From: Klebsiella oxytoca
Lineage (GTDB): Bacteria; Pseudomonadota; Gammaproteobacteria; Enterobacterales; Enterobacteriaceae
Direction: 5' to 3'
Assembly: GCF_009707385.1 (NCBI RefSeq)
Contig: NZ_CP046115.1
Coordinates: 4,278,001-4,342,000 of the forward strand
Length of the DNA: 64,000 bases
Part shown: positions 1 through 10,213 of the stretch, piece by piece
How the letters are laid out: each line of letters begins with the position of its first letter
Position numbering within the stretch: the first letter of the stretch is position 1
Position numbers and translations under genes: made by a program
Notes under the pieces: generated by a model
Told to the model about the DNA's origin: nothing
The model's database searches: none
The model's input: only the letters and a program-made list of their open reading frames with translations

Positions 1-1
1 C

Positions 2-1084
2 GATCATAAAACGGCGCTACGCCAGAGCCACGAGCTGTTTTCAACTTTGCGCGTGCTGGGGCTACAGATTCATCCGCAGGAAGGATCGCGTATTGCCCGG
101 GTCGATACACCCTTGTTACAGCAGGATGGTCGCCCGGTGTGGCTGGTAGTCCGCCTGGACGGCAGCCTGACGCAGCTCGATGCGGCAGCCATTCTGCCAC
201 AGATTCAAAGCATTATTACTCACTGGCGCGGTGCTGGCGTTAAACTCACGGCAATCGAAATTGATTACGATGCGCCCACCTCGCGGCTGACAGATTATCA
301 GCAACTGCTGGCGTTATTGCGCCAGGCACTGCCGCCAGATCTAACGCTCAGCATCACCGCGCTTCCTGCCTGGCTCTCATCAGCTCATCTTCCTGACCTG
401 TTGGCAGCGGTGGATAGCTCCGTGCTACAGCTCCATAGTGTCCTCTCGCCGCAGCAGGGGCTGTTTGACCCGGCTCAGGCCCGGCGCTGGAGCAGACAAT
501 ATGCCCTTATCTCTCCGCATCCTTTTTATCTGGCGCTGCCGGCGTATGGTTCCGCACTGATTTCCGCCCCCGGTCAGCCAGAACGGGTGGAAAGCGAATC
601 GCTGCTGGGTATTTTCGGTGAGAGGCGAGAGCTTAGCGTCTCGCCGCAGCAAATCGACGCTTTTACCCGTGAGCTCGAAGCGAATCCGCCGAAAAATTTT
701 GCCGGTCTTGTCTGGTTCCGTCTGCCGCTGGCTAACGATAGTCGTTCCTGGTCACTCACCACGCTGGAAGCGGTTATTCGCCATCGGCCGTTGAACACAA
801 GCTGGCAATGGCTGGCGCTTCCCGACAAAGCCAACGTCAGCCCTGAGTCCACGCTCTACGAACTGGCGATTAAAAATTCGGGCAATATTGACGCCCCGCT
901 ACCGATAAAAATTACGTTACAGATGGAAAATTGCCTCGCCGCCGATGGCGCAGGCGGCTACCGCTTTGCTGAAGAGAGGTTTTATCTGACCGCCCCGGCG
1001 CTGCTACGCGCCGGAAGAACGCGCACCATCGGCTGGGCAAGATGCACGTCGCCACCGCAAGGAGAGTTTTATGTTAGCCCGTAA
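2..1084 (+). CDS. DUF3142 family protein, 5'-truncated by the window edge
   Basis: The reading frame is open from the first bases of the window, so the N-terminus lies outside; a TTG at 47 is only an internal codon in the same frame. The visible part resembles DUF3142 proteins, a family of unknown function, with a possible TIM-barrel-like N-terminal half (IEIDYDAP and a LALPAYGSAL segment around the middle) and a beta-rich C-terminus. The stop overlaps the start of the next gene by 14 nt, so the two are probably translationally coupled. The family call is from memory of the sequence type; no enzymatic function can be assigned. Confidence 0.7.
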   Translation, partial: DHKTALRQSHELFSTLRVLGLQIHPQEGSRIARVDTPLLQQDGRPVWLVVRLDGSLTQLDAAAILPQIQSIITHWRGAGVKLTAIEIDYDAPTSRLTDYQQLLALLRQALPPDLTLSITALPAWLSSAHLPDLLAAVDSSVLQLHSVLSPQQGLFDPAQARRWSRQYALISPHPFYLALPAYGSALISAPGQPERVESESLLGIFGERRELSVSPQQIDAFTRELEANPPKNFAGLVWFRLPLANDSRSWSLTTLEAVIRHRPLNTSWQWLALPDKANVSPESTLYELAIKNSGNIDAPLPIKITLQMENCLAADGAGGYRFAEERFYLTAPALLRAGRTRTIGWARCTSPPQGEFYVSP

Positions 1085-3122
1085 ATTACCTCTGACCACC
1101 TTCCTGACGGCGATGCTGGCCGCCGCCAACGGCCACGCCTGCGGGCCGTTTTTCCCCAACTATTTGCTGGAAAACCGTCACGCCAATCTGCTTTATTTAC
1201 CCGAGGGAAGCTTTGCTTTAGAGAGCAGCCGCCTGGTGCCTATCGATCCGCGTCTTCCGCAATGGCGCGATACTTCCACCGATAAGCCTACCGCCCCCTC
1301 TGCCCAAGAGATTTTGATTACGAAGATCCGCGCCAGCGGTTCGTTAGAAGCTGCAGAAAAGATGGCTGCCGACCTGCCTGCCGCGAGCCGCCTGTACGTC
1401 CTCGGCGCCGTGGCATTTACCAAACGCGATAGCCGGGCGCGTGATTATTTTCGTCAGGTTCTTGCGCTGCCCGCAGCACAACAGGGCCTATGGGGGCTAA
1501 AAGCCCGCTACTCACTGGCCCGCGACTTAATGCATGATTATCCGGAACCACGCTCTGAGAGCGGATATCCGCTTTCCGATAGCGCTCACTCTCACGGTAA
1601 CCAGCAGGGGCTACGCGAAGCTTTCGAGCTTTATCAGCAAATTATCGACGCTGTGCGCAATGGACAAGAAGACCCGGAACAGCTCTCGCTGGCAAGCCTC
1701 GGTCAGCAGGGCCGCATCAAACACTGGCAGAGTGAGCCGCTTGCCGCGGCCCACCTCTACGCCCGGCAGGCGGCTCAGGGGTCGCCCACCGGCAGCCTCT
1801 CTTTACGCTACACCGCAGATATTCTGAGCGATCCTGAAAACGAGAACTTCCTGCAACCGGGCCTTGACGATCCGCTTATTCAGCAACTGCTTATTGCGAG
1901 TTTTTTCACGCGCTCGTCTGGTCCCTTATACGAGCCAGAACCGAGGCCCGATGATGAACAAGAGATCAAAAATTACCATGATGCGCTGATTGCGAAGCTG
2001 GCGCAGAGAATAAACCACGACCTGCCCGGTAGCGATCGTCTGATCGCCCTCGCCTATCGTAATGGTCAGTACCCGCTGGTGACGCTACTGCTAAAAAATG
2101 CCACCGAAAATGGGCTGACCTCGTGGGTACAGGCCAAAATGGCGCTGCGGGCTGGTGATGTTAAAGCGGCAACGGCATGGTATGCAAAAGCCGCCGCATC
2201 TTTTCCGGCAGACGAAGCGTGGGGGTCCCAACCTGATAATAATGAAATTATCGGTGATGAGTTTGTTATCCCGACCTGCCGTATTAACGCCGAACAGGCA
2301 ATCCTGGCGCTGAATCGCAACGATTATCTCGAAGCGATGCGTCTGATGTACAAAGCCAAAGAGCACTACTGGCCGGATTTAGCGCAAATTGCCGAACGGG
2401 TGCTTACGCTAAAAGAGCTCACCGCGTTCGTGGATAAATATGTCCCCGCCCCCTCTCCTGCTTTACTTGAGCAGCCGGAAAATACGGAACGCTATAGCGC
2501 TGACGTCAGGCTACGAACCCTGCTTGCCCGCCGTCTGATGCGGGCAGGACAGTACCAAAAAGCGCTGACCTATTTTGCCCTGCCGGAGAATCGTGATGCT
2601 GCACAGGCGTTTATCAATACCCTACCGAAAAATGGACCAAAGACCGCTCAGGCAAAGGCGTGGTGGCAAGCTGCGCTTCTCCTGCGTCATCAGGGAATGG
2701 AATTGACGGGCTATGAGATGGCGCCGGATTTTGCACTCTATGGCGGTGGATATTCATGGCCTTATTACGATTCGGGTTTAGAAGGTAAGCCGGCCGCCAA
2801 ATCGTGGATTAGCGCCGGTGAGCGCCAACGTGTGCAGCTATCCCAGCCGAAACAGGATAATCATTTTATGCACTATCGCTGGCAGGCGGTGAAGCTTGCC
2901 GAGAAAGCCGCCGATCTATTGCCGAGAAAATCACAGGCCTATGCCGCCGTGCTGTGCAACGCGACGGACTGGATATGGGCTCAGGACCCAACATCGGTAA
3001 AACGTCTCTATCAGCGCTATGTAAAAAACGGCGCGCCATTTCCGTGGACAGAAAACTTTGGTCAAAATTGTCCGGAGCCGGACTTTGCTGTACTGAGAAG
3101 CAATGGAAAGGTTAGAGAATAA
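1071..3122 (+). CDS. exported helical-repeat protein of unknown function
   Basis: A 683-residue protein with a clear N-terminal signal peptide (hydrophobic stretch from about residue 7, likely cleavage after GHA at residue 23, followed by CGPFFPNY). The Cys right after the site is not preceded by a canonical lipobox, so type I cleavage is more likely than lipidation. The mature part is rich in Ala/Leu helices with TPR-like patterns (for example the segments containing LYVLGAVAFTKRD and AWYAKAAASFP), suggesting a scaffold or adaptor in the periplasm. It overlaps the DUF3142 gene and probably acts with it. I do not recognise a named family beyond this. Confidence 0.75.
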   Translation: MLARKLPLTTFLTAMLAAANGHACGPFFPNYLLENRHANLLYLPEGSFALESSRLVPIDPRLPQWRDTSTDKPTAPSAQEILITKIRASGSLEAAEKMAADLPAASRLYVLGAVAFTKRDSRARDYFRQVLALPAAQQGLWGLKARYSLARDLMHDYPEPRSESGYPLSDSAHSHGNQQGLREAFELYQQIIDAVRNGQEDPEQLSLASLGQQGRIKHWQSEPLAAAHLYARQAAQGSPTGSLSLRYTADILSDPENENFLQPGLDDPLIQQLLIASFFTRSSGPLYEPEPRPDDEQEIKNYHDALIAKLAQRINHDLPGSDRLIALAYRNGQYPLVTLLLKNATENGLTSWVQAKMALRAGDVKAATAWYAKAAASFPADEAWGSQPDNNEIIGDEFVIPTCRINAEQAILALNRNDYLEAMRLMYKAKEHYWPDLAQIAERVLTLKELTAFVDKYVPAPSPALLEQPENTERYSADVRLRTLLARRLMRAGQYQKALTYFALPENRDAAQAFINTLPKNGPKTAQAKAWWQAALLLRHQGMELTGYEMAPDFALYGGGYSWPYYDSGLEGKPAAKSWISAGERQRVQLSQPKQDNHFMHYRWQAVKLAEKAADLLPRKSQAYAAVLCNATDWIWAQDPTSVKRLYQRYVKNGAPFPWTENFGQNCPEPDFAVLRSNGKVRE

Positions 3123-3126
3123 GGGG

Positions 3127-3150
3127 AAAGGGAACAAAAGTGTCCCCTTT
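3127..3150 (+). terminator. weak hairpin after the exported-protein gene
   Basis: An imperfect 10-bp stem (AAAGGGAACA against TGTCCCCTTT, one mismatch) with a 4-nt loop begins 4 nt after the stop codon. There is no clear U-tract, so termination is uncertain. Confidence 0.35.
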
Positions 3151-3181
3151 CTGAAAGTAGAACGACTCAAGTGCTGGGGTA

Positions 3182-3576
3182 CGAATTATCCCCGCTGGCG
3201 CGGGGAACACTGTAGAAGCAATTACTAAAATGCCAGAAATATCGGTTTATCCCCGCTAGCGCGGGGAACACACAGACCTGCGCGATCCGGAGTTTCTGTA
3301 TAACGGTTTATCCCCGCTAGCGCGGGGAACACGCATCACAGAAGACTGTAGCAATCGCGTATTACGGTTTATCCCCGCTAGCGCGGGGAACACGCGCGCC
3401 AGCGTGCCGGTCATAGCTGCGGCTTCGGTTTATCCCCGCTAGCGCGGGGAACACCTCGTTCGGTGGCCTGTCCGTTAATCCCAGCTCGGTTTATCCCCGC
3501 TAGCGCGGGGAACACATAAAAGGTTTAAAGACTCAGACTGCAAAATACGGTTTATCCCCGCTAGCGCGGGGAACAC
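3182..3576 (-). CRISPR. type I-E CRISPR array, 7 repeats, 6 spacers, no leader
   Basis: Seven 29-nt repeats start at 3182, 3243, 3304, 3365, 3426, 3487 and 3548, separated by six unique spacers of exactly 32 nt. Repeats 2-7 look identical on reading and match the I-E consensus; on the minus strand they read GTGTTCCCCGCG...ATAAACCG, giving the usual AUAAACCG crRNA handle, so transcription would run right to left. The leftmost repeat differs at three positions (3, 4 and 16), typical of the leader-distal end. The leader should lie to the right, but there the truncated cas3 begins immediately after the last repeat. No leader, cas1, cas2 or Cascade gene is present in the window. Confidence 0.97.
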
Positions 3577-5618
3577 TTACCACCCTTGCTGACTGGATGG
3601 GCTCAGATGAGACACAGTTTCCATTGCTCAACAACGCTATGCCCCTGAAAGAGTATTGGCCCCTCGCCTGTGAAAAAGCTCAGAAAGCCATCTTAAAAAT
3701 TCCGCCGCCATCACAGCATAGCCACTACCAGAACCACCAGGCGCTGTTTCCTTTCATTCACACACTGACCCCACTTCAAAAGCGGGCAAGCACGCTGGAT
3801 ATCTCGGCTCCAGGCCCTCAGTTAGTTATTCTGGAGGACGTTACCGGAGCAGGCAAAACGGAAGCTGCGTTAATCTTGACTCACCGCCTGATGTCGGCCA
3901 ATAAAGGCCACGGTCTCTACGTTGGGTTGCCAACAATGGCGACCGCAAACGCAATGTATAAACGCCTGGCTACGGCCTATCACGCGCTATTTACCGATGA
4001 TTCCAGACCATCCCTCGTCCTGGCTCACGGCGGGCGAGAAATGTCGAGCACCTTCCGCCAATCCCTCTGGCAACCGGCAGGAGAAATTGCCGAAGACTAC
4101 GCCCGTGATGATAGTAACGCTAGCGGCGAGTGCCATGCCTGGTTTGCCGATTCGCGCAAAAAAGCGCTACTGGCGGAAGTCGGCGTCGGTACGCTGGATC
4201 AGCTCTTAATGGCGGTGATGCCTTTTCGCCATCAGTCACTCCGCCTGCTGGGGATGCGCGATAAAATTCTGCTGCTGGATGAAGTTCATGCCTACGATGG
4301 CTATATGGTGAAATTGCTGGAAGGGTTATTACGCTTCCATGCCGCCCAAGGGGGAAGCGCCATTATCCTGAGCGCGACGCTTCCTACCGCGTTACGGGAA
4401 AAATTACTCAATGCCTTCAATGACGGTTCAGGATTTACGGCTACAGAAGCCAACCAGAATGCAGATTACCCGTGGTTAAGCCATCTTTCGTCCGCCGGCC
4501 TGCTGGAACAAGCATTGCCCACGCGTCCTGAAGTTCAACGAACCGTGGCTATTAGCTGGATACAACAGCGCCGGGAAGCACTGGACATTATTTATCGCGT
4601 TGTGGCAGCCGGGCAGTGTGTTTGTTGGATTCGCAATACGGTTGATGATGCACGAGAAATTTACCAGCAGCTGTTGCATGAAGGGATCGTGCCCGAACGG
4701 GATCTTTTGCTTTTTCATAGCCGCTTTGCTTTTGTCGATCGTATCACTATTGAAGATAAAACACTTAGCTGGTTCGGTAATGATGCCCCCTCTTCAGAAC
4801 GACGAGGGAAAATACTGATAGCCACACAGGTCGTGGAGCAGAGTCTCGATCTGGACTTTGACTGGATGATCTCCGATCTGGCACCCATTGATTTATTAAT
4901 CCAGCGCGCTGGTCGTCTGCAACGTCATATTCGCGATGCTCAGGGGCAACGCAAATCTACGCAGCCTGATGGTCGCCAGCCTCCGGTATTGTATATTTTG
5001 GCCCCGGATTGGCAGGAGCAGGCAGAAGCAGGATGGCTGGGACAAGAGCTAAAAGGAACCGGCTATGTTTACGCCGATCATGCCTGTCTGTGGCGCACCC
5101 AGGCTTTGCTGCGTCAGCAAGGTGAAATCCGGATGCCGGAGAATGCCAGAATATTGGTGGATGGCGTGTATGAGCAGAAAATTAATGCGCCCACTGGTCT
5201 GCAAACGCTCTCCGATATGGCCTTTGGCAAAGTGCTTAGCCAGCGCTCAGTTGCTGCACAAAATCTGCTGTGTCACGATCTCGGTTATGATCGAGAAGCC
5301 AGCGATTTTTTATGGGATAAGGATAGAGAATTTTCGACTCGTCTGGGCGAGGAGAGCGTGGATGTTTATCTGGCATGGCAGAATGAGGTGGGGGAATTGC
5401 ATCCCGTCGTCGATAAAGGGGATTTCCGCTGGGAAATGAGCCGGTTATCAGTACGCTTGTCGTGGTGGCGCAAACAATCAGGTGAGTTTTTACTCCCCAA
5501 TGAGGAAGCACTTGAGCAATTCCGTAAGAAACAACATCGCCCGGCGGCGCAGGTGGTACTTGTATCGCCGCAAGGTGAAGCCGATTATTACCATAAAAAG
5601 ACAGGGCTGGGCCGCTAA
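3577..5618 (+). pseudogene. cas3: cas3 remnant: helicase and C-terminal domain, HD nuclease domain deleted
   Basis: The frame is Cas3-like from the first base after the last CRISPR repeat: TTLADW then MGSDE, which corresponds to the end of the HD domain region of type I-E Cas3. From the first ATG (3597) 673 residues remain against 888 in E. coli Cas3. SF2 helicase motifs are intact: Walker A GAGKT (residues 84-88), DEVH (228-231), SATLP (about 259), and QRAGRLQRH near 440. The C-terminus looks complete. The HD nuclease residues are absent, and no ribosome-binding site is obvious before 3597. It converges on cysH across a strong shared hairpin. The helicase part could still be made if transcribed from the left, but it could not nick or degrade DNA through HD chemistry. 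I infer a deletion that removed the leader, adaptation and Cascade genes and the 5' end of a divergently oriented cas3. Confidence 0.9.
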
Positions 5619-5619
5619 T

Positions 5620-5654
5620 AAGTGAGCCAGCATTTGAAAAATGCTGGCTCACTT
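5620..5654. terminator. bidirectional terminator between cas3 remnant and cysH
   Basis: A perfect 16-bp inverted repeat (5620-5635 with 5639-5654) and a 3-nt loop lie between the convergent stop codons of the cas3 remnant and cysH. The stem ends in A/T runs on both sides, consistent with termination in both directions. Confidence 0.85.
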
Positions 5655-5663
5655 AAGATGAGT

Positions 5664-6398
5664 TTAACCTTCGTGCAGTCCGCACTCTCTTTTTAAGCCA
5701 AAAAACCGTGTTTCTTCCTCCGCCATCCCCGGCTCCCATTTACGGGTGGTGTGGGTATCGCCCACCGATAAATATCCCTGGTCCCATAGCGGGTGGTATT
5801 TCAGGCCGTGCTTTTGCAGATACTGATAGACGGTGCGGTTATCCCAGTCGATGATCGGCAGCACCTTAAACACGCCGCGCTGAATCGCCAGTACCGGTAA
5901 GTGGGCACGGCTGCCGGACTGCTCGCGGCGCAGGCCCGCAAACCAGGTTTGCGCGTTCAGTTCTTGCAGCGCCCGATTCATCGGCTCGACTTTGTTGATG
6001 TCATTGTATTTCTCAATGCCCTCAACGCCCTGCTCCCAGAGCTTTCCGTAGCGCGCCTCTTGCCATGCCGCGCTTTCCTTCGCCCGATAGACCTGCAGGT
6101 TCAGATTGAGTTTGTCCGTTAACTCGTCAATAAACTGGTAGGTTTCCGGAAACAGATAGCCGGTATCGGTGAGAATAACCGGAATATCCGGGCGTACCTG
6201 GTTCACCAGATGCAGGCTCACCGCCGCCTGAATACCAAAGCTTGAAGAGAGCACGTATTCGCCCGGCAGGTTTTCCAGCGCCCACGCGACGCGCGCTTCC
6301 GCGCTCAGCTTTTCCAGCTGGCTATTGGTTTCCGCCAGCTGCAAAACGCGATCAACCTTCGGTAATTCGTTCAGCACGTTCAGATCGAGTACGGACAT
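5664..6398 (-). CDS. cysH: phosphoadenosine phosphosulfate reductase
   Basis: A 244-residue thioredoxin-dependent PAPS reductase that makes sulfite and PAP in assimilatory sulfate reduction. The PP-loop-like SSSFGIQ motif (residues 53-59) and the C-terminal ECGLHEG with catalytic Cys239 are present; length equals the E. coli enzyme. It is the last gene of cysJIH, 74 nt after cysI. In this family's operon CysB with N-acetylserine controls transcription from the cysJ promoter; no separate promoter is evident here. Confidence 0.98.
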   Translation of the reverse strand: MSVLDLNVLNELPKVDRVLQLAETNSQLEKLSAEARVAWALENLPGEYVLSSSFGIQAAVSLHLVNQVRPDIPVILTDTGYLFPETYQFIDELTDKLNLNLQVYRAKESAAWQEARYGKLWEQGVEGIEKYNDINKVEPMNRALQELNAQTWFAGLRREQSGSRAHLPVLAIQRGVFKVLPIIDWDNRTVYQYLQKHGLKYHPLWDQGYLSVGDTHTTRKWEPGMAEEETRFFGLKRECGLHEG

Positions 6399-6418
6399 AA
6401 GTACCTCGTTTGTTTGTT

Positions 6419-6453
6419 CCCCTCCCCCAAAGGAGCGAGGGAGGAGGGAGGGC
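6419..6453. repeat. purine/pyrimidine-rich inverted repeat in the cysI-cysH spacer
   Basis: The spacer contains CCCTCCCCC, a short unpaired segment, then GAGGGAGGAGGG, able to form a GC-rich stem in the cysI-cysH transcript. It resembles degenerate intergenic repeats of enterobacteria and may act as an mRNA processing or stability element. The function is inferred only. Confidence 0.4.
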
Positions 6454-6472
6454 CAGGATGAGGGAGAAAAGT

Positions 6473-8185
6473 TTATTCCCAGAAATCCCGGGCTGGGTCG
6501 AGCACCGGGCGAATGATGCCCGCACGCACCGTAAAGTCGCCGAAGCCTTCACCCGCTTCGCGCTCTTTCGCCCAGCGCCCTACCAGTTCATCGATTGAGT
6601 CAAGAATTTCCGACTCGGTAATGTTTTCCCGATACATGCGCGGAATCCGCGTCCCGCTGCGGTTGCCGCCAAGGTGCAGGTTGTAGCGGCCCGGCGCTTT
6701 ACCGACCAGCCCCACTTCCGCCAGCATCGCGCGGCCGCAGCCGTTCGGGCAGCCGGTCACGCGGGTGACGATGTGCTCGTCGCCCACGCCGTGTTTGCTC
6801 ATCACCGCCTCGACTTTATCGATAAACGATGGCAGAAAACGTTCAGCTTCCGCCATCGCCAGCGGGCAGGTCGGGAAGGACACGCAGGCCATCGAGTTTT
6901 CACGCTGCGGCGTGACGGCGTTCATCAGACCATGATCGCGAGCCAGCTTCTCGATCTTCGCTTTCTGCTCTTCCGGAACGCTGGCAATAATCAGGTTCTG
7001 GTTCGCCGTGATGCGGAATTCGCCCTTGTGGATCTTCGCAATCTTCAGCAGACCCGTTTTCAGCGGACGCCCCGGATAATCAAGGATTCGACCATTTTCA
7101 ATAAACAGCGTCAGGTGCCAGTTATTGTCGATCCCCTTCACCCAGCCGATACGATCGCCGCGTCCGGTGAACTCATATGGACGAATCGGCTCAAATTTGA
7201 TCCCCGCCCGGCGCTCCACTTCCGCTTTAAAGGTTTCTACGCCAACGCGTTCCAGAGTGTATTTGGTTTTCGCGTTTTTACGGTCGGTACGGTTACCCCA
7301 GTCGCGCTGGGTCGTCACCACCGCTTCCGCTACCGCCAGGGTATGCTCCAGCGGCAGATAGCCAAACTCGCTCGCCGTACGGGCGTAGGTTTTCTTATTA
7401 CCGTGCTCGATAGACAAACCGCCGCCGACCAACAGGTTAAAGCCTACCAGCTTGCCGTTTTCGGCAATCGCTACGAAGTTCATATCGTTGGCGTGCAGAT
7501 CGATATCGTTCTGCGGCGGGATCACCACGGTGGTTTTGAACTTACGCGGCAGATAGGTCTGACCGAGGAGCGGTTCTTCATCCGTAGTGGCGACTTTCTT
7601 TTGATCCAGCCAGATCTCGGCGTAGGCACGAGTGCGCGGCAGAAGATGCTCAGAAATTTTCTTCGCCCATTCGTAGGCTTCAGCATGCAGCTGAGACTCG
7701 TATGGGTTAGAGGTACACAGCACGTTACGGTTCATATCGTTGGCGGTCGCCAGCGCGTCCAGCCCGACCGAATGCAGCATCTGGTGCACCGGCTTGACGT
7801 TCTTCTTCAGAATGCCGTGGAACTGGAAGGTCTGACGGTTGGTCAGACGGATGCTGCCGTAGATGGTGTTATCAGCGGCAAATTTATCAATCGCCTGCCA
7901 CTGTTTAGTGGTGATCACCCCGCCCGGCAGGCGGCAGCGCAGCAGCATCGCGTGACGCGGCTCCAGCCTCTGCGCCGCGCGCTCGGCGCGAATATCGCGG
8001 TCATCCTGCTGATACATGCCATGAAAACGGATCAGCAGGAAGTTGTCACCTTTAAAACCGCCGGTCAGGCCGTCATTTAAATCTTCCGCGATGGTGCCGC
8101 GCAGGTAATTGCTTTCGAGCTTCATGCGCTCGGCATCTGTCAGTTTACCTTCGACCACCAGCGGGCCTGGATGTTTTTCGCTCAT
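6473..8185 (-). CDS. cysI: sulfite reductase (NADPH) hemoprotein subunit
   Basis: A 570-residue siroheme/[4Fe-4S] subunit that carries out the six-electron reduction of sulfite to sulfide using electrons from CysJ. The duplicated nitrite/sulfite reductase half-domains are visible, with cluster ligands in the motifs [10 protein letters not shown] and [10 protein letters not shown] (Cys434, 440, 479 and 483 in E. coli numbering of the same length). The ATG overlaps the cysJ stop by one base, indicating translational coupling, as in other enterobacterial cysJIH operons. Confidence 0.98.
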   Translation of the reverse strand: MSEKHPGPLVVEGKLTDAERMKLESNYLRGTIAEDLNDGLTGGFKGDNFLLIRFHGMYQQDDRDIRAERAAQRLEPRHAMLLRCRLPGGVITTKQWQAIDKFAADNTIYGSIRLTNRQTFQFHGILKKNVKPVHQMLHSVGLDALATANDMNRNVLCTSNPYESQLHAEAYEWAKKISEHLLPRTRAYAEIWLDQKKVATTDEEPLLGQTYLPRKFKTTVVIPPQNDIDLHANDMNFVAIAENGKLVGFNLLVGGGLSIEHGNKKTYARTASEFGYLPLEHTLAVAEAVVTTQRDWGNRTDRKNAKTKYTLERVGVETFKAEVERRAGIKFEPIRPYEFTGRGDRIGWVKGIDNNWHLTLFIENGRILDYPGRPLKTGLLKIAKIHKGEFRITANQNLIIASVPEEQKAKIEKLARDHGLMNAVTPQRENSMACVSFPTCPLAMAEAERFLPSFIDKVEAVMSKHGVGDEHIVTRVTGCPNGCGRAMLAEVGLVGKAPGRYNLHLGGNRSGTRIPRMYRENITESEILDSIDELVGRWAKEREAGEGFGDFTVRAGIIRPVLDPARDFWE

Positions 8186-9984
8186 TAGTAGACATCTCGC
8201 TGATAACGGCGCTCAACGCGCAGCTCACTTAAAAATTCGTCCGCCGCTTCGGCGTCCATCGCGCCGTATTCGGCTATCACTTCCAGTAGCGTCTGTTCAA
8301 CGTCTTTTGCCATACGATTAGCATCGCCGCAGACATAAATATGGGCGCCGTCGTTAATCCAGCGCCACAGTTCAGCCCCCTGCTCGCGCAGCTTGTCCTG
8401 AACATAGACTTTTTGTTGTTGATCGCGGGACCAGGCCAGGTCGATGCGGCTCAGCACGCCCTCTTTGACGTAGCTCTGCCACTCCACCTGATAGAGAAAA
8501 TCTTCGGTAAAATGCGGGTTGCCGAAGAACAGCCAGTTCTTACCTTCCGCACCTTCCGCCGCGCGCTGCTGCATAAAAGCGCGGAACGGCGCGATGCCGG
8601 TACCCGGGCCAATCATGATCACCGGCGTCTGCGGGTTAGCGGGCAGACGGAAATTATCGTTATGCTCAATAAAGACGCGAACTTCGCCATCTTCTTCAAC
8701 GCGGTCAGCCAAGAAGCTGGAGGCACCGCCGGCGCGGACGCGGCCTTCGATGTCATAACGCACCACGCCGACGGTGACGTGGACTTCGCTTTCCACTTCC
8801 GCCTGCGAAGAGGCGATGGAATAGAGACGCGGGGTCAGCGAGCGCAGCAGGTCGATCAGCGCCTGGGCATCCAGCTGCGCCGGCGAGAAACGCACCATAT
8901 CAACGATCGGCGTGGTCGCGGCGTAATGCTGAAGCTGTGCCTTATCGCCCACCAGCGGCAGCAGAGATTCGCTGCGGGTTAAGGTGGCATAGTTCTCCAC
9001 GATGTTGCCGGTGTTGACCGTCAGCTCGAAGTGCCACTCCAGCGCTTCGGCGAGCGGCAGGGTTTTACCGTCAACCGTGACCGGCTCATCACCTTTCAGC
9101 CACAGCAGTTCCACCAGCTCTTTCACCAGAGCCGGATCGTTCTGGTACCAGACGCCCAGCGCGTCGCCCGGCTGATAGCGCAGGCCTGAGTCGCCGAGGT
9201 CGATCTCAATATGGCGCACATCTTTTTCTGAATCGCGACCGGTGATTTTTTGATTCACCGCCAGCGTCGCGGTCAGCGGCGCTTCTTTGGTATAGGGGCT
9301 GGTGTGGATCTCGTTCACCGCCCCGCTGGTCACCAGCTGGGACGGCGCGGCAGCAGGCGCGCGCGCTTTTAGCACCTCAACCACGCGGGCGCGCCATTCG
9401 GCGGCGGCGGTCTGATAATCCACGTCAGCGTCCACCCGGTCAAGCAGGCGTTCGCCGCCCAGTTCGGCCAGCTTGTTATCAAAATCCTTGCCGGACTGGC
9501 AGAAGAATTCATAGGAAGTATCGCCGAGGCCAAATACGGCAAACGCGGTATCGGTCAGCTTTGGCGCTTTCTTCGAGAACAGGAACTTATGCAGCGCGAC
9601 GGCTTCTTCCGGCGGCTCACCTTCCCCCTGCGTTGAGGTCACCACGACCAGCAGCTTTTCGGAGGCAATTTGTTTGAATTTATAGTCGCCTGCATTGACC
9701 AGCTTCACGTTCAGCTGCGCAGCCTGCAGATCGTCACGCAGCGCTTCTGCGATACGGCGGGCGTTGCCGGTTTGCGATGCTGAAATCAGGGTGATGGATG
9801 GTACTTCTGCCGCCTGGGCTGGTGCCGCAATCGCCGAACCGGGCTGCTGGTTCAGCACGCCCCAGAAGTAACCGGAAACCCAGGCCAGCTGGGTAGGCGT
9901 GAAGTCGGTCGTGGCCGCCTGAAGGCGCGCCATTTGCTCCGGATTCAGCGGTAGCAAATTGGAAGGTGGGGCCTGTGTCGTCAT
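8185..9984 (-). CDS. cysJ: sulfite reductase (NADPH) flavoprotein subunit
   Basis: A 599-residue diflavin reductase: FMN-binding flavodoxin domain at about 64-202 ([15 protein letters not shown], then [12 protein letters not shown]), a linker, and an FAD/NADPH ferredoxin-reductase-type module ([39 protein letters not shown] region) ending in the typical RYQRDVY. It passes NADPH electrons to CysI. It is the first gene of the operon and diverges from queD across a 479-nt intergenic region that must hold the CysB-regulated promoter; I could not place the CysB sites confidently. Confidence 0.98.
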   Translation of the reverse strand: MTTQAPPSNLLPLNPEQMARLQAATTDFTPTQLAWVSGYFWGVLNQQPGSAIAAPAQAAEVPSITLISASQTGNARRIAEALRDDLQAAQLNVKLVNAGDYKFKQIASEKLLVVVTSTQGEGEPPEEAVALHKFLFSKKAPKLTDTAFAVFGLGDTSYEFFCQSGKDFDNKLAELGGERLLDRVDADVDYQTAAAEWRARVVEVLKARAPAAAPSQLVTSGAVNEIHTSPYTKEAPLTATLAVNQKITGRDSEKDVRHIEIDLGDSGLRYQPGDALGVWYQNDPALVKELVELLWLKGDEPVTVDGKTLPLAEALEWHFELTVNTGNIVENYATLTRSESLLPLVGDKAQLQHYAATTPIVDMVRFSPAQLDAQALIDLLRSLTPRLYSIASSQAEVESEVHVTVGVVRYDIEGRVRAGGASSFLADRVEEDGEVRVFIEHNDNFRLPANPQTPVIMIGPGTGIAPFRAFMQQRAAEGAEGKNWLFFGNPHFTEDFLYQVEWQSYVKEGVLSRIDLAWSRDQQQKVYVQDKLREQGAELWRWINDGAHIYVCGDANRMAKDVEQTLLEVIAEYGAMDAEAADEFLSELRVERRYQRDVY

Positions 9985-10059
9985 GCGTCGTTATGTTCCA
10001 GTAAGCAAAGCTGTTAGTCGCAACCTGTCAGCGCGATAAAACAAAAGAGAATGTGTTCA

Positions 10060-10213
10060 CTCTAAATAATTCGAGTTGCAGGCAGGCGGCGACGCAGCGA
10101 ATCCCCGGGAGCTTACATAAGTAAGTGGCTGGGGTGAACAGCGCCCGTCAGGGCGAGGCCCAAGGATGGGCCGAGTTATTGCCAACGCACATGCGGCTCG
10201 AAGTATGACGAGT
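10060..10213. repeat. ERIC (IRU) element, long variant
   Basis: This matches the enterobacterial repetitive intergenic consensus: an AATTCGAGTTGCAG end, the conserved core (GAATCCCCGGGAGCTTAC followed by GTAAGTGGCTGGGGTGAAC) and a CTCGAAGTATGAC end. It is about 154 bp rather than the usual 127 because of an extra GC-rich hairpin segment at about 10141-10180. It lies in the cysJ-queD divergent region, between the cysJ promoter area and the AT-rich stretch (10240-10463) that must hold the queD promoter. Confidence 0.9.

Noticed and set aside
3577..3608. The 32 nt after the last repeat as a regular self-targeting spacer
   Set aside because: It is not followed by another repeat, continues in frame into cas3, and lacks the expected PAM on the far side.
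6674..8080. 468-codon open frame opposite cysI
   Set aside because: It is antisense to a certain gene, with composition typical of a high-GC shadow frame and no recognisable family.
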